From assembly GCA_000697055.1 (NCBI GenBank), contig JNDT01001536.1, forward strand, positions 1 to 64,000: a stretch of 64,000 nt of DNA, written 5' to 3'. The notes beneath the pieces are model-generated. The model did not search any database. It was not told the origin of the DNA and saw only the letters and a program-made list of their open reading frames with translations. A program made the translations under genes and the position numbers. This stretch comes from Saksenaea vasiformis B4078 (Eukaryota; Mucoromycota; Mucoromycetes; Mucorales; Saksenaeaceae). Shown one piece after another: positions 10,119 through 22,973 of this stretch (its first letter is position 1; each line of letters begins with the position of its first letter).

Positions 10119-11880
10119 TTAATTCTTCATATTGTCGAGAATTGCTTGCACATCAACGCTTCCAAACTCCGTTTCTAATACTTGTGGATCAGAAGACAAC
10201 ACTTCTCTGATCACATTCCATGCGCCTCGCGTAAGATACTGTGACTTTTCGACGGTTTGGCTCTCCAAACCAAGTTCATCCGTGAAATCCCACAAGCTTC
10301 GTAAATACGCTTCACCTTCGTCACCAGCATACATCGTTTCAACGTAGGCTATGTCTTGCAAGGCACGAAAATCTCCAGGTCTCTGTACACCTAATGCGGT
10401 GAAGGGACCATAATCATTAAAGTATGCCTGATGAATAATATGTTTGTGGGTGTTAAAATCTTCGGTCGTGTTGCGGTTAAAAAAAGCAGAAGGCAATGCA
10501 TGTCGGTTGGCTATGGTGATCTCAGGTGCGGAGGCAAATGGTTTGTTAGTGGGAACCAAAGACGTCAAGTCAGCCACTAATGAGAATGAATATCAAAATC
10601 ACATTCGCTTCAATTCATCCACTACGTTAACGACGTACCTCCATTGACCGTTGCAAGTGACCCATCTGGTGCATACACAGAGCTCCCTCCCGATTCCATC
10701 ACCTTTTTCTTTTTTTTCTTTCCTGGTGTTCGTGTCGGTGTCATACTTCGTGAGACTGGTAGCGGATCAACGCTAGGTTCGCGTGCTGTCAAAGGGAATT
10801 CAGCCAAGCTGCTGCTGATAGCAGCTGTTCCAAGGATATCAACTTCTTCCTCTGTTTTGATATTAACTGATGTTGTGGAATACTTTCTCCTGGTATAGTT
10901 TGCATCGGTACTGGCCTCCATTGGTTCATAGACTACTGTTCTGGCTGCCCGTTCAATTGCCTTTATGGCGTACTGCTCCAGCCGGTCAGCACTACGCCAA
11001 TAAATGGTGTTGGCTGCATTATAGGTTTTTGCATTGGTCACGATCAGCATGACGTCGTCTTTGAAAGCATCCATGTGATGATACTCTCCGTTGTCGAGTT
11101 TTCGACGCATGGTAGAAAAATCCATCGGTCGTCGAATAACCGAAAGGTAATCCGTCACTACGCGGGTATCGACAGGCTCCAGAAAAAAACCGTAGGCATC
11201 CTTCCTAGCCTGAATCATTCAGTAATCGACAGAGTCTTCTCTTTTTTAACCAAGAGATAAAAGAAAAATAACTTCTCTGGTTTTGATTACTTTATGAGTG
11301 TATCGAGCAGTTTGCGGCCTACACTTTGCATATCCTTTTTGGCCGGTGGTGGTTGTGGGGTCAGCTTTTTAGGCGGCGTCTTATTCTTGGGAGGTCTGCC
11401 TCTTTTCTTCGGTTTCTCAACTACTTTCTTTGACTTTTGCGGCATAGCTGGTTGACGAAAATAGAAGTTATCGTCCTCTTCCTCTTCATCCTCTTCCTCT
11501 TCTTCGCCTGCCTCCTGTTCTTCATCTTCTCCATCCTCCTGTCCTTCTGGTTGGTAGTGAGGCTGTTCTTCTTCTTCTTCCACTTTGTCATTGTCGTGAA
11601 AGTCCTCGGCATAAACATCGTTATTCATGTTGTCGCTATCGCGCTCATCAGCCTGTAATAAGGCAAAAGGACGTTTACCGCCCACAGGAACATGAGTATA
11701 ACTTTGTTCTTCTGACGCATGGTCTTCAGTGTCCTGATGCTTTTTCTTGTGTTTTTTATGAGGCTTCTTAGACTTGTCCCTGTGCTTATGTTTCTTTTTC
11801 TTTGTAGAGCCATCTTCAGGAAGAGACGGTCTGTTCAATCGTAGTTTTAGTTGAATGCGTGGTGTAGATTCCAAGGTCAT
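10119..11880 (-). CDS. Bromodomain protein of the BRD7/BRD9 type
   Basis: Three exons on the minus strand: 11880-11291, 11204-10639, 10576-10119; 537 residues. In order: a lysine/histidine-rich basic stretch (about 25-50), a long acidic run (about 100-140), an AT-hook-like KKRGRPPKNK (about 158-167), a bromodomain (about 195-290) and a C-terminal region matching the BRD7/9-associated domain. The bromodomain shows RRPMDFSTM (the ZA loop end) and TYNAANTIYW with the acetyl-lysine-binding Asn near 259. BRD7/9 proteins belong to SWI/SNF-class remodellers in animals, and a chromatin role is inferred here. The start at 11880 was preferred to an upstream in-frame ATG at 12018, whose extension lacks coding character. 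The second acceptor is the CTAG before GAAGGATGCC, chosen by phase. Confidence 0.85.
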
Positions 11881-12057
11881 GGCGTTTCCGTAGTCAGTGA
11901 AGAAGAAAAGCCAGGCTGTGTGACATAGGAGAGAATCTGTGCAATATGTAAATTTTACATCATTTGAATAACACTTTGCATGATAGCAAAGAGACGTAAT
12001 GTTTTTGATATCTGCCATATGACTTGAGACATGAAAGGATATGCCTTCGGACAGCCA

Positions 12058-12160
12058 AAGCCGTCCATCATCAGCCTTCTTTTGACCGCGTGACTACGGT
12101 GACCTATGGTGCACTGTTTTGAAGTTAGCTAATAGTATAAAAAGCTTGAAAAACCTACCC
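12058..12160. repeat. Dispersed ~100-bp element, copy A
   Basis: Starting GTCCATCATCAGCCT and ending near AGCTTGAAAAACCTAC, this stretch matches 29586-29690 in the same orientation with scattered differences. Both copies lie 130-200 bases upstream of the start codon of a minus-strand gene. It could be a regulatory block, a leader intron, or a small non-autonomous mobile element. No terminal repeats are obvious. Confidence 0.55.
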
Positions 12161-13102
12161 TTAACCGGTGACGCATGGTATTAAAAATGGTATCAAGTAT
12201 AGAATTGACTGGGATGACTTTTCTGATAGATGAATGACTTGTGAAGTATGAATGATTAATAACGAACCTAATAAAATGATTAGAAAATTAGTGAGACTAT
12301 GGGGATTAGCTTACCTTAAGCATCAAACCGTATTATCTACGGCGATACGTGCACTTTCGTGCACATGGACTACAGGAAGGCAGGCAACAAGCCAGTATAA
12401 GGCTTTTCCAGAATCCAAGCCGATTTCAGCCAATCAAAATCAGTAACGATTTTATCAACTGGGTGTAGCTTCCTGAAGCCTTTCATTGCCATCCTGCAGT
12501 CCGGATCCATATCTAAAAAAATGCTATAAAATAGCTTGTTGTATGATCATAAATAAAAAAAGTACTTATCAGAAAATGTTGTCACTGATTTTCCCGCAAC
12601 ATATGTAGCTGCAAAGAAAAGAGAAGTGAAAAGCATGTCTTGATTCGCCTTTGTATGATCTTTTCATAGCCCTGTTTGTGCACAAGTGTTATATGACTAT
12701 GAAATATGTTATCAGAAGATTCTGCATGGGATAAATGCTTATCTTTGTAAAACCGGATATTCACGGTAACAATAAAGCATCCACTCTTCGTTGTACTTCT
12801 GCACGTGTTGATGATAAACAATACATTACTTGTACGGTTCTTACAAAAATGACACTTACCTCTGGAGGAACATTTGGGGGAGAAGAAAGAAGACAAGAAA
12901 GATTTCCATCATTTATTGTCCCTAAAAAACTTGTTGGGACTGGCCATACAGCAGTAACATAATACGGTAAGAGTATCTGCCAAAGAATTCCATTATCACT
13001 GATCGACCAAATGGTGTATACATTTAATTCGTCGCGTGTATGCTAGGAAACTCATTCGGAGTACAAAGCGATGATGCATCCTACAGCTTAGCTATGTCCG
13101 CT

Positions 13103-13162
13103 AATTGGCTGTCCAAAATAGCACGTGAATTGGCTGTCCAAGAGGACTATGAATGGCTGTCC
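13103..13162. repeat. Three spaced copies of AATTGGCTGTCC
   Basis: AATTGGCTGTCC occurs at 13103 and 13128, and AATGGCTGTCC (one T missing) at 13152, at steps of about 25 bases. It looks like a degenerate short tandem duplication. A 65-codon ATG frame spans it but lacks any recognisable domain. Confidence 0.5.
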
Positions 13163-14994
13163 GAGGGAAAACCACGAGAAATTTGTAACAACCGAATGAA
13201 GCTTATTAGACAGTTATCCCATGCAAAATGTCACTGAAGTGAGGATGCTGGTGACCTGATCTCGCACAATCGTTCCCTGAATTCAATTCAGCGAGGACAC
13301 GCCTGACTCAATATATAATCCTATGGTCACAGCCTACGGAAAGAGTCTGTGAGAAATGCTAGGATGGGATTACTGGATGGTGTCTGTACATCAAGCACTA
13401 CATCGTAAGGCGTATAAAAATATGGTTATTAAGACAATTTTTATATGAAATCAGGCTGTGCGCACTTTTAACAAACTGAGTATTATATAAAAGATCGGAA
13501 AAAAAGCTAGCATTAGTAAGCATATCTGATAGTAGGTACGATGTTCTGTTCTGAATTCTTCTTGAGGATGTATCTTGTATTACATTACGCTCAGGATTTT
13601 CTTAGTATCTGTTTCTAAGAATCCTTTGTGGTATGGCACGAAGTAGGACCTCTGTTCAGTTTTGATTGATCAGATGAAACCCGCCGGCATGGACGCCGAG
13701 CCCTACAGCCATGTCAATTCCCACCGATGAATATATCAAGTTGTTGAAGCATATGGCAAACAGACGGCGGTCAGTGACTATTTCTCCTCTAAAAGACCAG
13801 AATAGCATCTGAATCAGGTATCCAGGCAGCTTCCCTCCGCTATGCAATGCTGAAGAAGAATGGGAGACACCTTCAGCTAAGATACGTAAAAGCTATTTTG
13901 ATCCGGGTATCTCTTGCTGGTCAGTTAAGCTTTTTCACCGTCTGGATTGCAGTACGACGATAGTTCACTGATTAATCAAAGAATAACGGCATGAGAATAA
14001 TAACGAGGAGAGAGCTGGTATATCAAATAAAGCATCTGTACTGCAGATATCATGTTTATCTAGATATGACATTTACGTGGGTACGTGGAGGCTAAGATGC
14101 TCCAACGAAACCGCAGCTTCCGAGTTGATTCCAACGGAATATTAGAACCAGAAAAAATATCAATTAACCCTACATGTTTTTGTTGTCTTCATTTACTCTG
14201 TTCAAAATAAACAACATAGCAGACCTACCCGAAGTCAGCACAACCATAGATAGATATAAATGGAAGAACAGGAGATATCAAGCATATTGGAAGCGAGTCA
14301 AAGCCTTTCCATAGTTGGTGGTTAAAACACATGGATGACAAGAAACATAGTGGGATGTGCTTCACAATCTACCACGCTTGTCTTTGACTTTTGAAGAACC
14401 CGATGGTTCGATCATTGTGAAGCGTTGTAGGGTTGTTGTGCTACGTACGATTCGAATTCCGACGGACCAATCTGTTTTTTCCGTAAGCGATATTGCCCTA
14501 AAGTTTAGTCTTGTGAGCAAAACCAATGAGTTCGGATACCGAGACATTTTGGCAGCCGTACAACTGTTGATTGATGCAGTTTAAAGGGCCCAACGATTCC
14601 CGACATGCATGCAACCTGCATGTACACGAGTGAGTAAGTAAAGACGGAGAGAAAAAGAGCGATTTTTCATTTTAGCCTTCTTGCTTGTCTTCGTCATCTG
14701 TATAATAGTGATCATCGCGTTTTTTCTCTTTTATTCTCTTTTTTCACTCTTCTCTATCTCTTGTTATTTGTGCATCTGACATCAAATATAGAGGGTTTAT
14801 AACAATAAAGCCAAATATAAGACTTTAGCAGTATCCAAGCCCAGGAAACCAAGTGACCCCGATCCTTTTTATTTACTCTTTTACTTCTTTTTTGGCTCTT
14901 TCTTTGCTCCTTCTCTCTTTTTCCTTTCTTCTTAGATTTTATCTCTTCACTTTTCCTTTTTATACCTTCCTATAAAACACCCGTGGCCTATACC

Positions 14995-17285
14995 ATGGAA
15001 GTCTCGATTGCCGACGCCACTACCAATGATCTACCTCCCACGTCACCTCAAGATGAGCATTTGGACGAACTTCAATTCGGACCAGAAGAATTTTCGGAAG
15101 AGGATGTTTTACCGTTTTTATTACAAGCGCAAGATATCATTGCAAAACTGGAATCACGAGTAGTTGAATTAGAGACTGACTTGTCCGTAAGTGGAACGTC
15201 TGGCCATAAACTTGTACATTCCCACATGTTCACACACTGTTGATATACCTCCTTTTCTAGTCTATACATCGCAAGTACGAACATGACCGCCATGACTGGC
15301 TGGTCGGTCTATCACAAAAAGACCAGTATATACATTATCTTTCCAGCAAGTTACAAAAACTAGAATTTAATAGCAAAGAAGCTATCGTGCACCTGTCGGA
15401 GATGGTGGGCGAAGATAGACTGGCACCTGAGCTTAACAACGAACAAATCCACGCTAGTATCACCCTTTGTCTCAACTATCTCCGACTAGCCCAACAATCA
15501 TCTACACCGGACGTGGACCCACCTACCAATATCCTTGACGTTGCCGAGGATTTGGAGGAAGGTGAGTTAGAACGACGGCAAGCAGCTGCCACCGAATGGC
15601 GACGACGACAAGCATCCTCCACAACAGCGTCGCCAGACGGAAACGACACTTGGCAACTGCCTGTCAACTTGATGGACGGCATCGACTCAGCCCATACCAG
15701 TATCGATGGTTCCGATATTGGGCGTCCAGCCGATGACTCTCAGTCCACACCACGGACAGCGGACACGAGTCGCAACGCCTTTTCGACAACGACTTCCGTA
15801 TCGTCCATGACACATATGCCATCTTCGGAAGAGGATGCTGCATCCTTGTCGCGACCAGTTTCCTCTGTATTTGCTCATCCAACAACAATGGCAACCTCGA
15901 TGAATGCATCGAGTTCGCCCCTCGACCATACTTTCTGCGCTAACTGCCGCCAACTTCTTGTGCAACTGGATCAGCAGATTGAACAAAAAGCCTATCTAAA
16001 ACGAGATTTAGGCTCACTTGCCTCAGCCCTGGCTGAGGAAGAACAGTTGCGTGGAAATGTTGAGCAAACAAAGGAATCTTTAGAAGAAGACGTACAAGAA
16101 ATCGCAACTTCTTTATTCGATGCTCTCAACCATATCTTGATGGATGAAGTAACAGACCGCGATGGACTGGTACGAATGAATCGTGAAACAGATGGCAAGA
16201 TGGCTGCTGTGCTGCAGGCTTGGGATGCAAGGGAACAACGCCTTAAACGCATGAAGGAACTACTTGTGGATCTGGACTCTGTTGTACATCAAAGCTCGAA
16301 CACCTCCAACTACACCGCTCGTTACCATCCAGACAATGACCTCGATGCATCGCGGATCAGCTTGTGTCGTCAGTCACAACTCTCTCTACGTCTTTCATCC
16401 GTTCCCTCGTCATCTGTTCCTCTTAACGTTGAAGAAGCAATCCACAGCATATCGAACAAGACCATTCGTATCGATGGTTTAATCCTTAGTGAATTCCAGC
16501 AGCATCTCAAAGCGCTTTCCTCTGCTCCACATGTGACACTGCCTTCGACACCGTTCATGAAACGTGTTGTTGCGGAAGACGTTGATCCATGTCTCTTCCA
16601 AAACGCAGGCTCTTCGTGGTGGAAATCCCCATGGTTCAAGCGTAAACTGATCGATGCCATCACACGAGGCAAATGTGAGATTCAGGGATGGCATGCAACC
16701 GGTTATAGCTCCGTCCTATCTTCATCTTCTGCTTCATCTCCCTCCACGTCACCATCTGCGAGCCATATTAGCACCACTTCCTCAGCACCAGGTACGCCAA
16801 CGACACATCAACCTCCGCCAATGCCACCAAAAACAAAATGCGCCTGCTGCGGTCTTCTCCGTGTCTGCGAATTCCGTATGCGACTGCAGCCAACACAGCC
16901 TCAACAAAAGCAGCCACCGTGGCTTCCTATCGACCGGTTCTGTCGCGACCGATTGGTGGCTGTTTGTGACTTTTACAACTTCATCTCCCATCTTCGTCAG
17001 GGCTTAATGCAGAACTCTCCTATGCTTGTGATGTTTAAACAGTCGTTATATTACCGACGCCGTATGGCATTGGCTAGGATCGGAAGCGTAGGCTTATTTG
17101 ATGAAGAACCCCGGGGCTCTATCTTCCATCGACGTGACTCTTCCAAACGGCGATCACGATCCTCAGCCAAACGCGAAAGCATCGTGCTTGATCACTCAGG
17201 CAGTGGTAGCGACACTGGAAGCGTCGTGAGCGTTAGTGATATCCAAGGGCTGGATGGAACCGGACAGATTGTGATTGTTCACTGA
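14995..17285 (+). CDS. SEC2: Sec2-type guanine nucleotide exchange factor for a Rab GTPase
   Basis: Two exons, 14995-15186 and 15261-17285, giving 738 residues. The N-terminus is acidic with a first helical stretch. A serine/threonine-rich linker follows. The Sec2 GEF coiled coil lies at about 285-400 (around EQTKESLEEDVQEIATSLFD). A C-terminal Rabin/GRAB/Sec2-type domain (about 495-670) shows EDVDPCL and a cysteine pair CACCG, then FCRDRLVAVCDFYNFISHLR. Family members activate Rab8/Sec4 on post-Golgi secretory vesicles, which in hyphae means polarised tip growth. The start is the first real ATG (CCATGG context); the in-frame GTG before it was not used. The C-terminal tail is basic and serine-rich, suggesting phosphorylation, but this is inference. 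Confidence 0.85.
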
Positions 17286-18978
17286 AGCAATGTTTATACT
17301 TGTTTACTCTTTATTTGTTGATATACCGTCGATTTCTATTTCTTTTCTTTGCTGTCATATCGCACCTCATATATACCCAAACTTACTAGATTTTTGTTAA
17401 TAGTAACAAAAACATTAACTACGGGGACTGACTTTTTATCATTCCGATGCTCTGATTGTATCTAAAACAGTGAACTGTACAAAGAGCATTTGACATGTTT
17501 GTTGGCGTATATACGTATGCATTACGTCAAATTACCATGTGCAGGATATTGTGGCCCAATCATCTTCCTTTGAGACAAAAGGAAGTAGCTTACTACGCAT
17601 GAACATAGCTACTAAGTTGGTGGAACAACAACAATGAAGTTGAGCGTATATTCTTTATTGAACAAGCTTTTACGCTAATCTATATAAATTTCGCGTCCAT
17701 GAGGAGCCACTTTTACTCTAAAAAAAGAATCAAGTATGTGCTCGTTCATACATAAGTTGGTAATAAATTCATGCACTACTTCCACCAACGCGGCCCCTCA
17801 ATGGATGCGAAATTCATATAGACAGCATAAAAATTTGTTCATGGTTAGTAAATGGAACAAATACTTGGATGTCATTTTACTTAACCCCCGAAGGGTATTT
17901 CCATCATCTGATGGTAGTCGCACCCCGCACCGTGATGGGTGGGAGTGGGAGATTGGAGGGGATTGGCACTGAGAGTGACCAATTGAAACGCACTGCACAG
18001 GACTTGAAGCGTTACAACGTCCAGCGATTTATTGTACAAGATGAGTAATGCTGAATGCGACAACATTTATTTTACTTAAGTGATGGGTAAAGACGCCACC
18101 ACAGCTGATACGGTTCAGGACAGAGGTCATACAGGCTAAACAATACGTCAAAAGACACGAGTGATCCTGGATGCGTATTTCATTAAAAGTACATACCGAG
18201 GATGTAAAATTAACAGCCAAAAGAAAAAAAAATTCATGTGTCCCTTTGAATACTGCGCATTTTATGCGTTCCGATTGGTACGTTGGGGAACCTATTACAA
18301 TGGACCAGCGCAATACACCTTTGATCCAGATATGAAGGTATCTGCTTCTCTGCGCAAAGATCTACTGCTCCTCGATGCAGCATTGAAGCGGTTGTGTCAA
18401 CGCAAAGTATTATTTAGATGACGCAAATGTATATTCAAGATCCAATATTCTCAGGAAGTCTTGTGAAGTCATCGTGCCGTTTTGTCAAAAATGATTCAGT
18501 TTCTTTATCCAAAAGGGGATATTAAAATGCCACACGTTTCTTTACTGTTAGGCTCATTTCAAGCTCTATACTATGGTTCTGAGAAAGAAGAAAGAGTCAG
18601 ATGGTCAGCTTGTCCTTAGGGACAAAAAGGACTTTATTTTTCTCTCCTTCCTTTCTTGACCTGCCGCATACAGCAGTTGCAATCAAACGTGTATCACACC
18701 TAGGATTAAGGTACCAAGGTAGCTCAATTCTATTGAGAAGCCACGTTGGTTGCTCTGCATGCACCACACATTGCTTTGAAATAAATAAGTTGAAGACCCA
18801 TCAATCCCGGCCCGCTAAGGCCCGCCTATCGAGAGCCTTTCTTTGTCTCGTCAACACCGCAGCAAGTTCGTTTCTGTCACGGTGGCATAAGGTAATTGAA
18901 GGCCCGCCTGTGACAGATAAAATTGCCACTTCTTGCGGCCTCGTTTGTGCAGGCTTTCCCATTTCAGAACAAGAAAAC
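17286..18978. other. Intergenic region
   Basis: I see no gene in this 1.7 kb. Short frames on both strands lack conserved features. An open frame leading into SQS1 from 18601 is probably fortuitous, since the SQS1 product is expected to begin at the Arg/Gly-rich MRGRSQN. Confidence 0.45.
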
Positions 18979-21124
18979 ATGCGTGGGAGATCACAGAATA
19001 AATCAGGTCGGGGAAGAGGCAACGGAAACCGTGGGAGAGGAAACAGAGGCCGGCGCCACGGCGGAAGAGGGAAATCGGTGTTTTCTTCTTCGATCGACCA
19101 TCTATACGAACCTATACAATTTGCCAACAGAGATATCTTGGACGATCCTCATTCGCTTGATCCGTATGACGCATATAGCAATTCTTCGGACGACTATTTC
19201 GATCGGAAGAGTAAGAGAAGCTGAATACGTGGTCCGTCGCAATTTGCTTATGACATGCCTCCCTTTAGATTGGCAAAAAGAGAGTAAACGAACGTTGAAG
19301 GAGCGACAGAAACGCCACACGATGGGCCTAGAACGGGGCAGAGATATAGATGTACGAAAAGAAGAAGAAGAAGGAGAGCTCTACAGTTTCGCTTACTTGA
19401 ATGCTGCTTTGGATATGCAAGCGAGCGCCTTCGTCAATCAATCAGTTTTAGATTCAGGTGACGGATTCAAATTGGGCAAGGGCACAGCAGCTGCGGCAGG
19501 AGCGGCCTGTTTGAACCCAGATCGTACTACTTTGGCTGAATCCACGAAGGCAAACGTTGCTGTTAATGATAACAAAGCGCCCGCAAAACAAAAAGGAAAA
19601 CAAATCGCTACCACAGCCGTTAGCGAAGATGGAACTTTACCCTTCTACTTTGACTCTTCCCCAGGCCCAGTGAAGAAAGAAGCACCGAAGCAAGCACCCG
19701 AAGAGGCACCCAAAAGTCGCAAAAGAACGAAGAAGAAGAAAAAGGTCATGGTTGGGGATGATCTTCATCTTTCCGACGAAGATATCGAAAAGGACATGTC
19801 TGACGATGAAGATCTGGCGATATTACGAGATTACATGGAAAATACATCTTTGGATGACATGGAAAATCTAGCTCGATTACAGATCTCATTGGATCCTGCC
19901 GAAGATGACAGCCTTTATGACTATAACATGTTGGATAACGATGATAGTGAGGACGATTATCTAGAGCACGAAGAAAGAATGATGACTTATGGAAGCGACG
20001 ATGACGAGGAAGACGAGTTTTATTCCGATGTAAAGCACTTGCAGGAAGTATCCCCTCATGCATTCGCACCGAATGGAGACGACTTGGATGATATACTTGA
20101 ATCGAACAAAAGTGAGTTCGAGTATGCCTTGGAAGAAGCATTTTCAGATCTACCGCCAGGACTTCATGCAGGTACCAGGAAAAAAAAGTAACGGCAGCGA
20201 TAAAGGAAAAGGCTAACATTTGAAATCATACAGGCCTACGAGGTGCTCTAGCCGCCGAAAGAAGGAAACGAGAACAAAGACAGAGCGAATTAATCAAGGG
20301 CAAGAAAAAGAAGAAAGGAAAGAAGGAAGAGAAGGGTAGCAATTACGTCGATTTAAACAAAATAGATAGGTAAGTTGGGATAGCATAAGCAGATCTGTTG
20401 GCTTATTCTTTGTTCGATTGCAGTCGGATAAGGGATTTCATTCAGGATGATACAATGTCGAGGTAAGTATAACATATCGTCTATAAGTTTTCCTTTAACA
20501 TCTGCTATCAGTTATCAATTGTTGCCAATGTCGAAGCACAATCGTCGTCAAGTACATTTATTATCCAGAGCATATAATCTGCAGTCATCCAGTCTGGGAA
20601 CAGGTGCACACAGGTACAATCGACTGGCTTTCATTAACAGCGATTGGCTGACTTCTTTTCTTCCAGAACCCCTGTCCTTACGAAAACAGAGCGTACCTTC
20701 ATACCCACCGACCGCCGTTACATTGATCGATTCATCAGAGAAGCGCAGACCACGATCAATGAAAAGCGTAAAAATGCTCCTCAGAAAGCTCCACCACGCG
20801 ATTTTGTTCCCATCAAGAATAAGAAGAAACAACGAGAACCCAAGAAAGAGTTCAAGAAAAAAGAACCGAAGAATAGAAAAGAATTTGATGCGGGACCTGC
20901 CCATGGTACCGTGGTTGGATCAGGAGTTGCTCCCATCGGAGAAAACAATGTCGGACACCGTATGTTGGCTGCCATGGGGTAAGCACCAATTGGGCCATCG
21001 TATCTTTCGTTACTCATTCTTTATTAGGTGGAAACAAGGTGATGCACTTGGAGCCAATAGTCAAGGTATCACAGCTCCCGTGGAGGCTATCATTCGCAAG
21101 AAACGCAGAGGTCTTGGGTCATAA
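18979..21124 (+). CDS. SQS1: R3H and G-patch protein, SQS1/PFA1-like activator of Prp43
   Basis: Seven exons: 18979-19210, 19269-20171, 20234-20369, 20424-20462 (39 nt), 20512-20613, 20667-20978, 21028-21124; 606 residues. The N-terminus is an RGG-like basic stretch. A long middle part is acidic (many DDE runs). An R3H domain includes RIRDFIQDD and NRRQVHLLSRAYNL. A C-terminal G-patch reads GHRMLAAMGWKQGDALG. Yeast Sqs1 binds and activates the DEAH helicase Prp43 in splicing and in the final cleavage that makes 18S rRNA. The introns are very short (49-62 bp). The start is the ATG directly before the Arg/Gly-rich segment. The gene ends 64 bases from a convergent candidate gene. Confidence 0.9.
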
Positions 21125-21187
21125 AAGAACAATCAGGGATACTCTTAGACGAGTATCACGCTTTGCTTATCAAAAACAAACGACACT

Positions 21188-21802
21188 TTATGACCAAATA
21201 TTCTTCCGTGCTTTTCGTTTTTCCAGTTTAGCTGCGCTCTTCTCTTTTTTCGCTTCCTCTTTCTCTGCTACCAATAATGCCCTGGCCAATTTCTTCTGCT
21301 TCTTAGCGTTGGCACCTTTCTTCGCCGGCGCAGACTTTTTGACCTTATGCGGTGCTGATTTTGTATCCGTTATCGCCTGACCTCTCGCATGAAGTAACCG
21401 AAGCTCAGCTTCAACCCGATCCTTGGCTAATCCAAGCATAAGTAACCTGCATGTGGTTCAGGAGTCCCTGCTCTCTTGTTCACCTGATTTTTCGCTGGAA
21501 TCTTTACTCGAAGCATGTCGTGAAATGTTGCTTGGATCAACTTTGACTGAATCACAAAGCGGATCAATACATGTCAAGTAGTGAAGAAGAATAAAACTCA
21601 CATTTTTTGGTTGTGATCTTGCCCATACTTGTGTGATCTGGTGGTCAAGACACGCAGTAACTGGGTCCAGTCGTGGCTTGGTTTTCCATTCAAGCAGAGA
21701 TCGGGTGCATTTGGTATCCCGCTTTTTAAAGTCAATCCGAAACGAGAACCTACACATTGATAACCCGGTAGTCTTTTGACAGGAGAGCACTGAAAAGGCC
21801 AT
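21188..21802 (-). CDS. Candidate small lysine/alanine-rich protein, unrecognised
   Basis: The 3' exon (about 21448-21188, minus) encodes a charged helical tail (KDRVEAELRLLHARGQAITD followed by Lys/Ala-rich repeats) preceded by the acceptor-like ATGCAG. Upstream, an ATG at 21802 opens MAFSVLSCQKTTG, and two alternative frames both stay open for about 50 codons, with a GTGAGT donor near 21600. I could not settle the exon chain. The basic C-terminus would fit an RNA-binding or nucleolar protein, but no family is recognised. Confidence 0.35.
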
Positions 21803-22465
21803 GTTCTTTTGGTATTAGAGGATCTTTAGGCGCAATTCTTCCGAACGCAGTGGTTCTTAATCAGACTTGAGATTGTTTTAAGTGATCGAGACGTTATGCG
21901 ATTCTGAGCGGTTTTGTATTAGGTTTGCATGATAGAGTACCCCGCTTATGCTGCCTTTAGATCAGGTCACAGATGAGCTGTTCATGAGCACTGTCTAATC
22001 TTTCTTTTTGTTATTATGAGCTCCAGAAATGCAGATTTGAGCGACATTAGTGCAGATGCTGATACCCAAAATACAAACTGTGATTCGCGTAAGGAAAAGG
22101 TTTTATGGCAAATGCGCTGAAAAATACAGTGCAAGGAAGGTTGTATAAGAAAAAGAAACTACCAAACAGTCGAAGTCATGCAGTGTCGTGTATCCCGACA
22201 ATCTTCAGACTGGACGGACATATGTTGGACAAGTCTGCTACAGACCCTGAAGATACATCTTAGATACGCTACTGGGCAGGTTGCCTATTTGTCCAAGATG
22301 GTGTAGATAGTTTGTCTACACATTTTTAGATCTGCCTTGGAAACTGTTTGCTCAATAATGGAAGGGGTTTATTCGCACGCTCTGCGATTTTTCATACACC
22401 GCCGTGTTTGCGGATACATTACAGGCGTTTCAATTCTTTTTTGCATCAGCATCGTCAGTATCACC

Positions 22466-22973
22466 ATGTCTTCATCTAAAGCCGATCCTCGTCGTCCTGA
22501 AAATATTGTACCTTTCCATTTACCATCTCCAACCGAGGAAGAGGATTTGTCTGGCAATATCGCCATGTATGTGGGTAAGGTCATTTCGAAAAGATTGCTT
22601 TGTATTGACTGGAGTTCATTTCATAATAAGCCATGGCTGGAATCTTTTTAAGGGTAGACTATCTCGAGCTATAGTTACGTGTTAATACTCATGTTCTGTT
22701 TCCAGAATCGATTTAAAGCTATCCCGTGGGTTGCTGCATACTTCGGCTTATCTTCCTATCTTAACTCGAGAAAGACGTTGAAATCCTCAGATGCGATCGG
22801 CAATAGTGGTGCGATGTAAGTTTATCGACCGGCGGGGCAGTTTGTGCTGATATTTTGCGTTAAGGATCGCGTTTGTGTCTATGGTGACGTTCTATCTCAA
22901 TGTGTATATGATGAACAAACGGGCAATGATGGCTACCGTTGCAGAAGTGGATGCAGACGGTGTTCCTATGTAG
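22466..22973 (+). CDS. WDR83OS: Asterix (PAT complex subunit, WDR83OS family)
   Basis: Four exons: 22466-22574, 22631-22653 (23 nt), 22706-22815, 22865-22973; 116 residues. The start MSSSKADPRRPENIV carries the family's conserved DPRRP. The short second exon supplies AMAGIFLR, the first membrane segment, and leads into RFKAIPWVAAYFGLSSYLNS, then a second hydrophobic segment FVSMVTFYLNVYM. Asterix partners CCDC47 in the ER chaperone complex that shields hydrophilic transmembrane helices of nascent membrane proteins. Without the 23-nt exon the frame and the first helix are lost, which supports its reality. An upstream in-frame ATG at 22337 was not used because the family begins at the DPRRP-containing N-terminus. 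The C-terminus (VDADGVPM) is longer than in animals. Confidence 0.87.

Larger units (their letters stand above)
11881..14994. other. Long intergenic region between divergent genes
   Basis: About 3.1 kb between the bromodomain gene and the Rab GEF gene. It holds the dispersed element at 12058-12160 and a short triple repeat near 13100. No open frame here has convincing coding character. The 14650-14980 stretch is rich in CT tracts and is probably the promoter and leader of the Rab GEF gene. Confidence 0.5.

Noticed and set aside
11881..12018. N-terminal extension of the bromodomain gene to an ATG at 12018
   Set aside because: The added 46 residues are Cys/Phe-rich without coding character, whereas MTLESTPRIQLKLRL begins a well-behaved basic N-terminus.
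14357..14584. 75-codon plus-strand frame
   Set aside because: It opens at GTG and has no ATG in frame, which does not suit a nuclear fungal gene. No splice context was found.
22337..22465. N-terminal extension of Asterix to ATG 22337
   Set aside because: The family starts directly before DPRRP; the extension adds a Cys/Ile-rich segment not expected in this protein.
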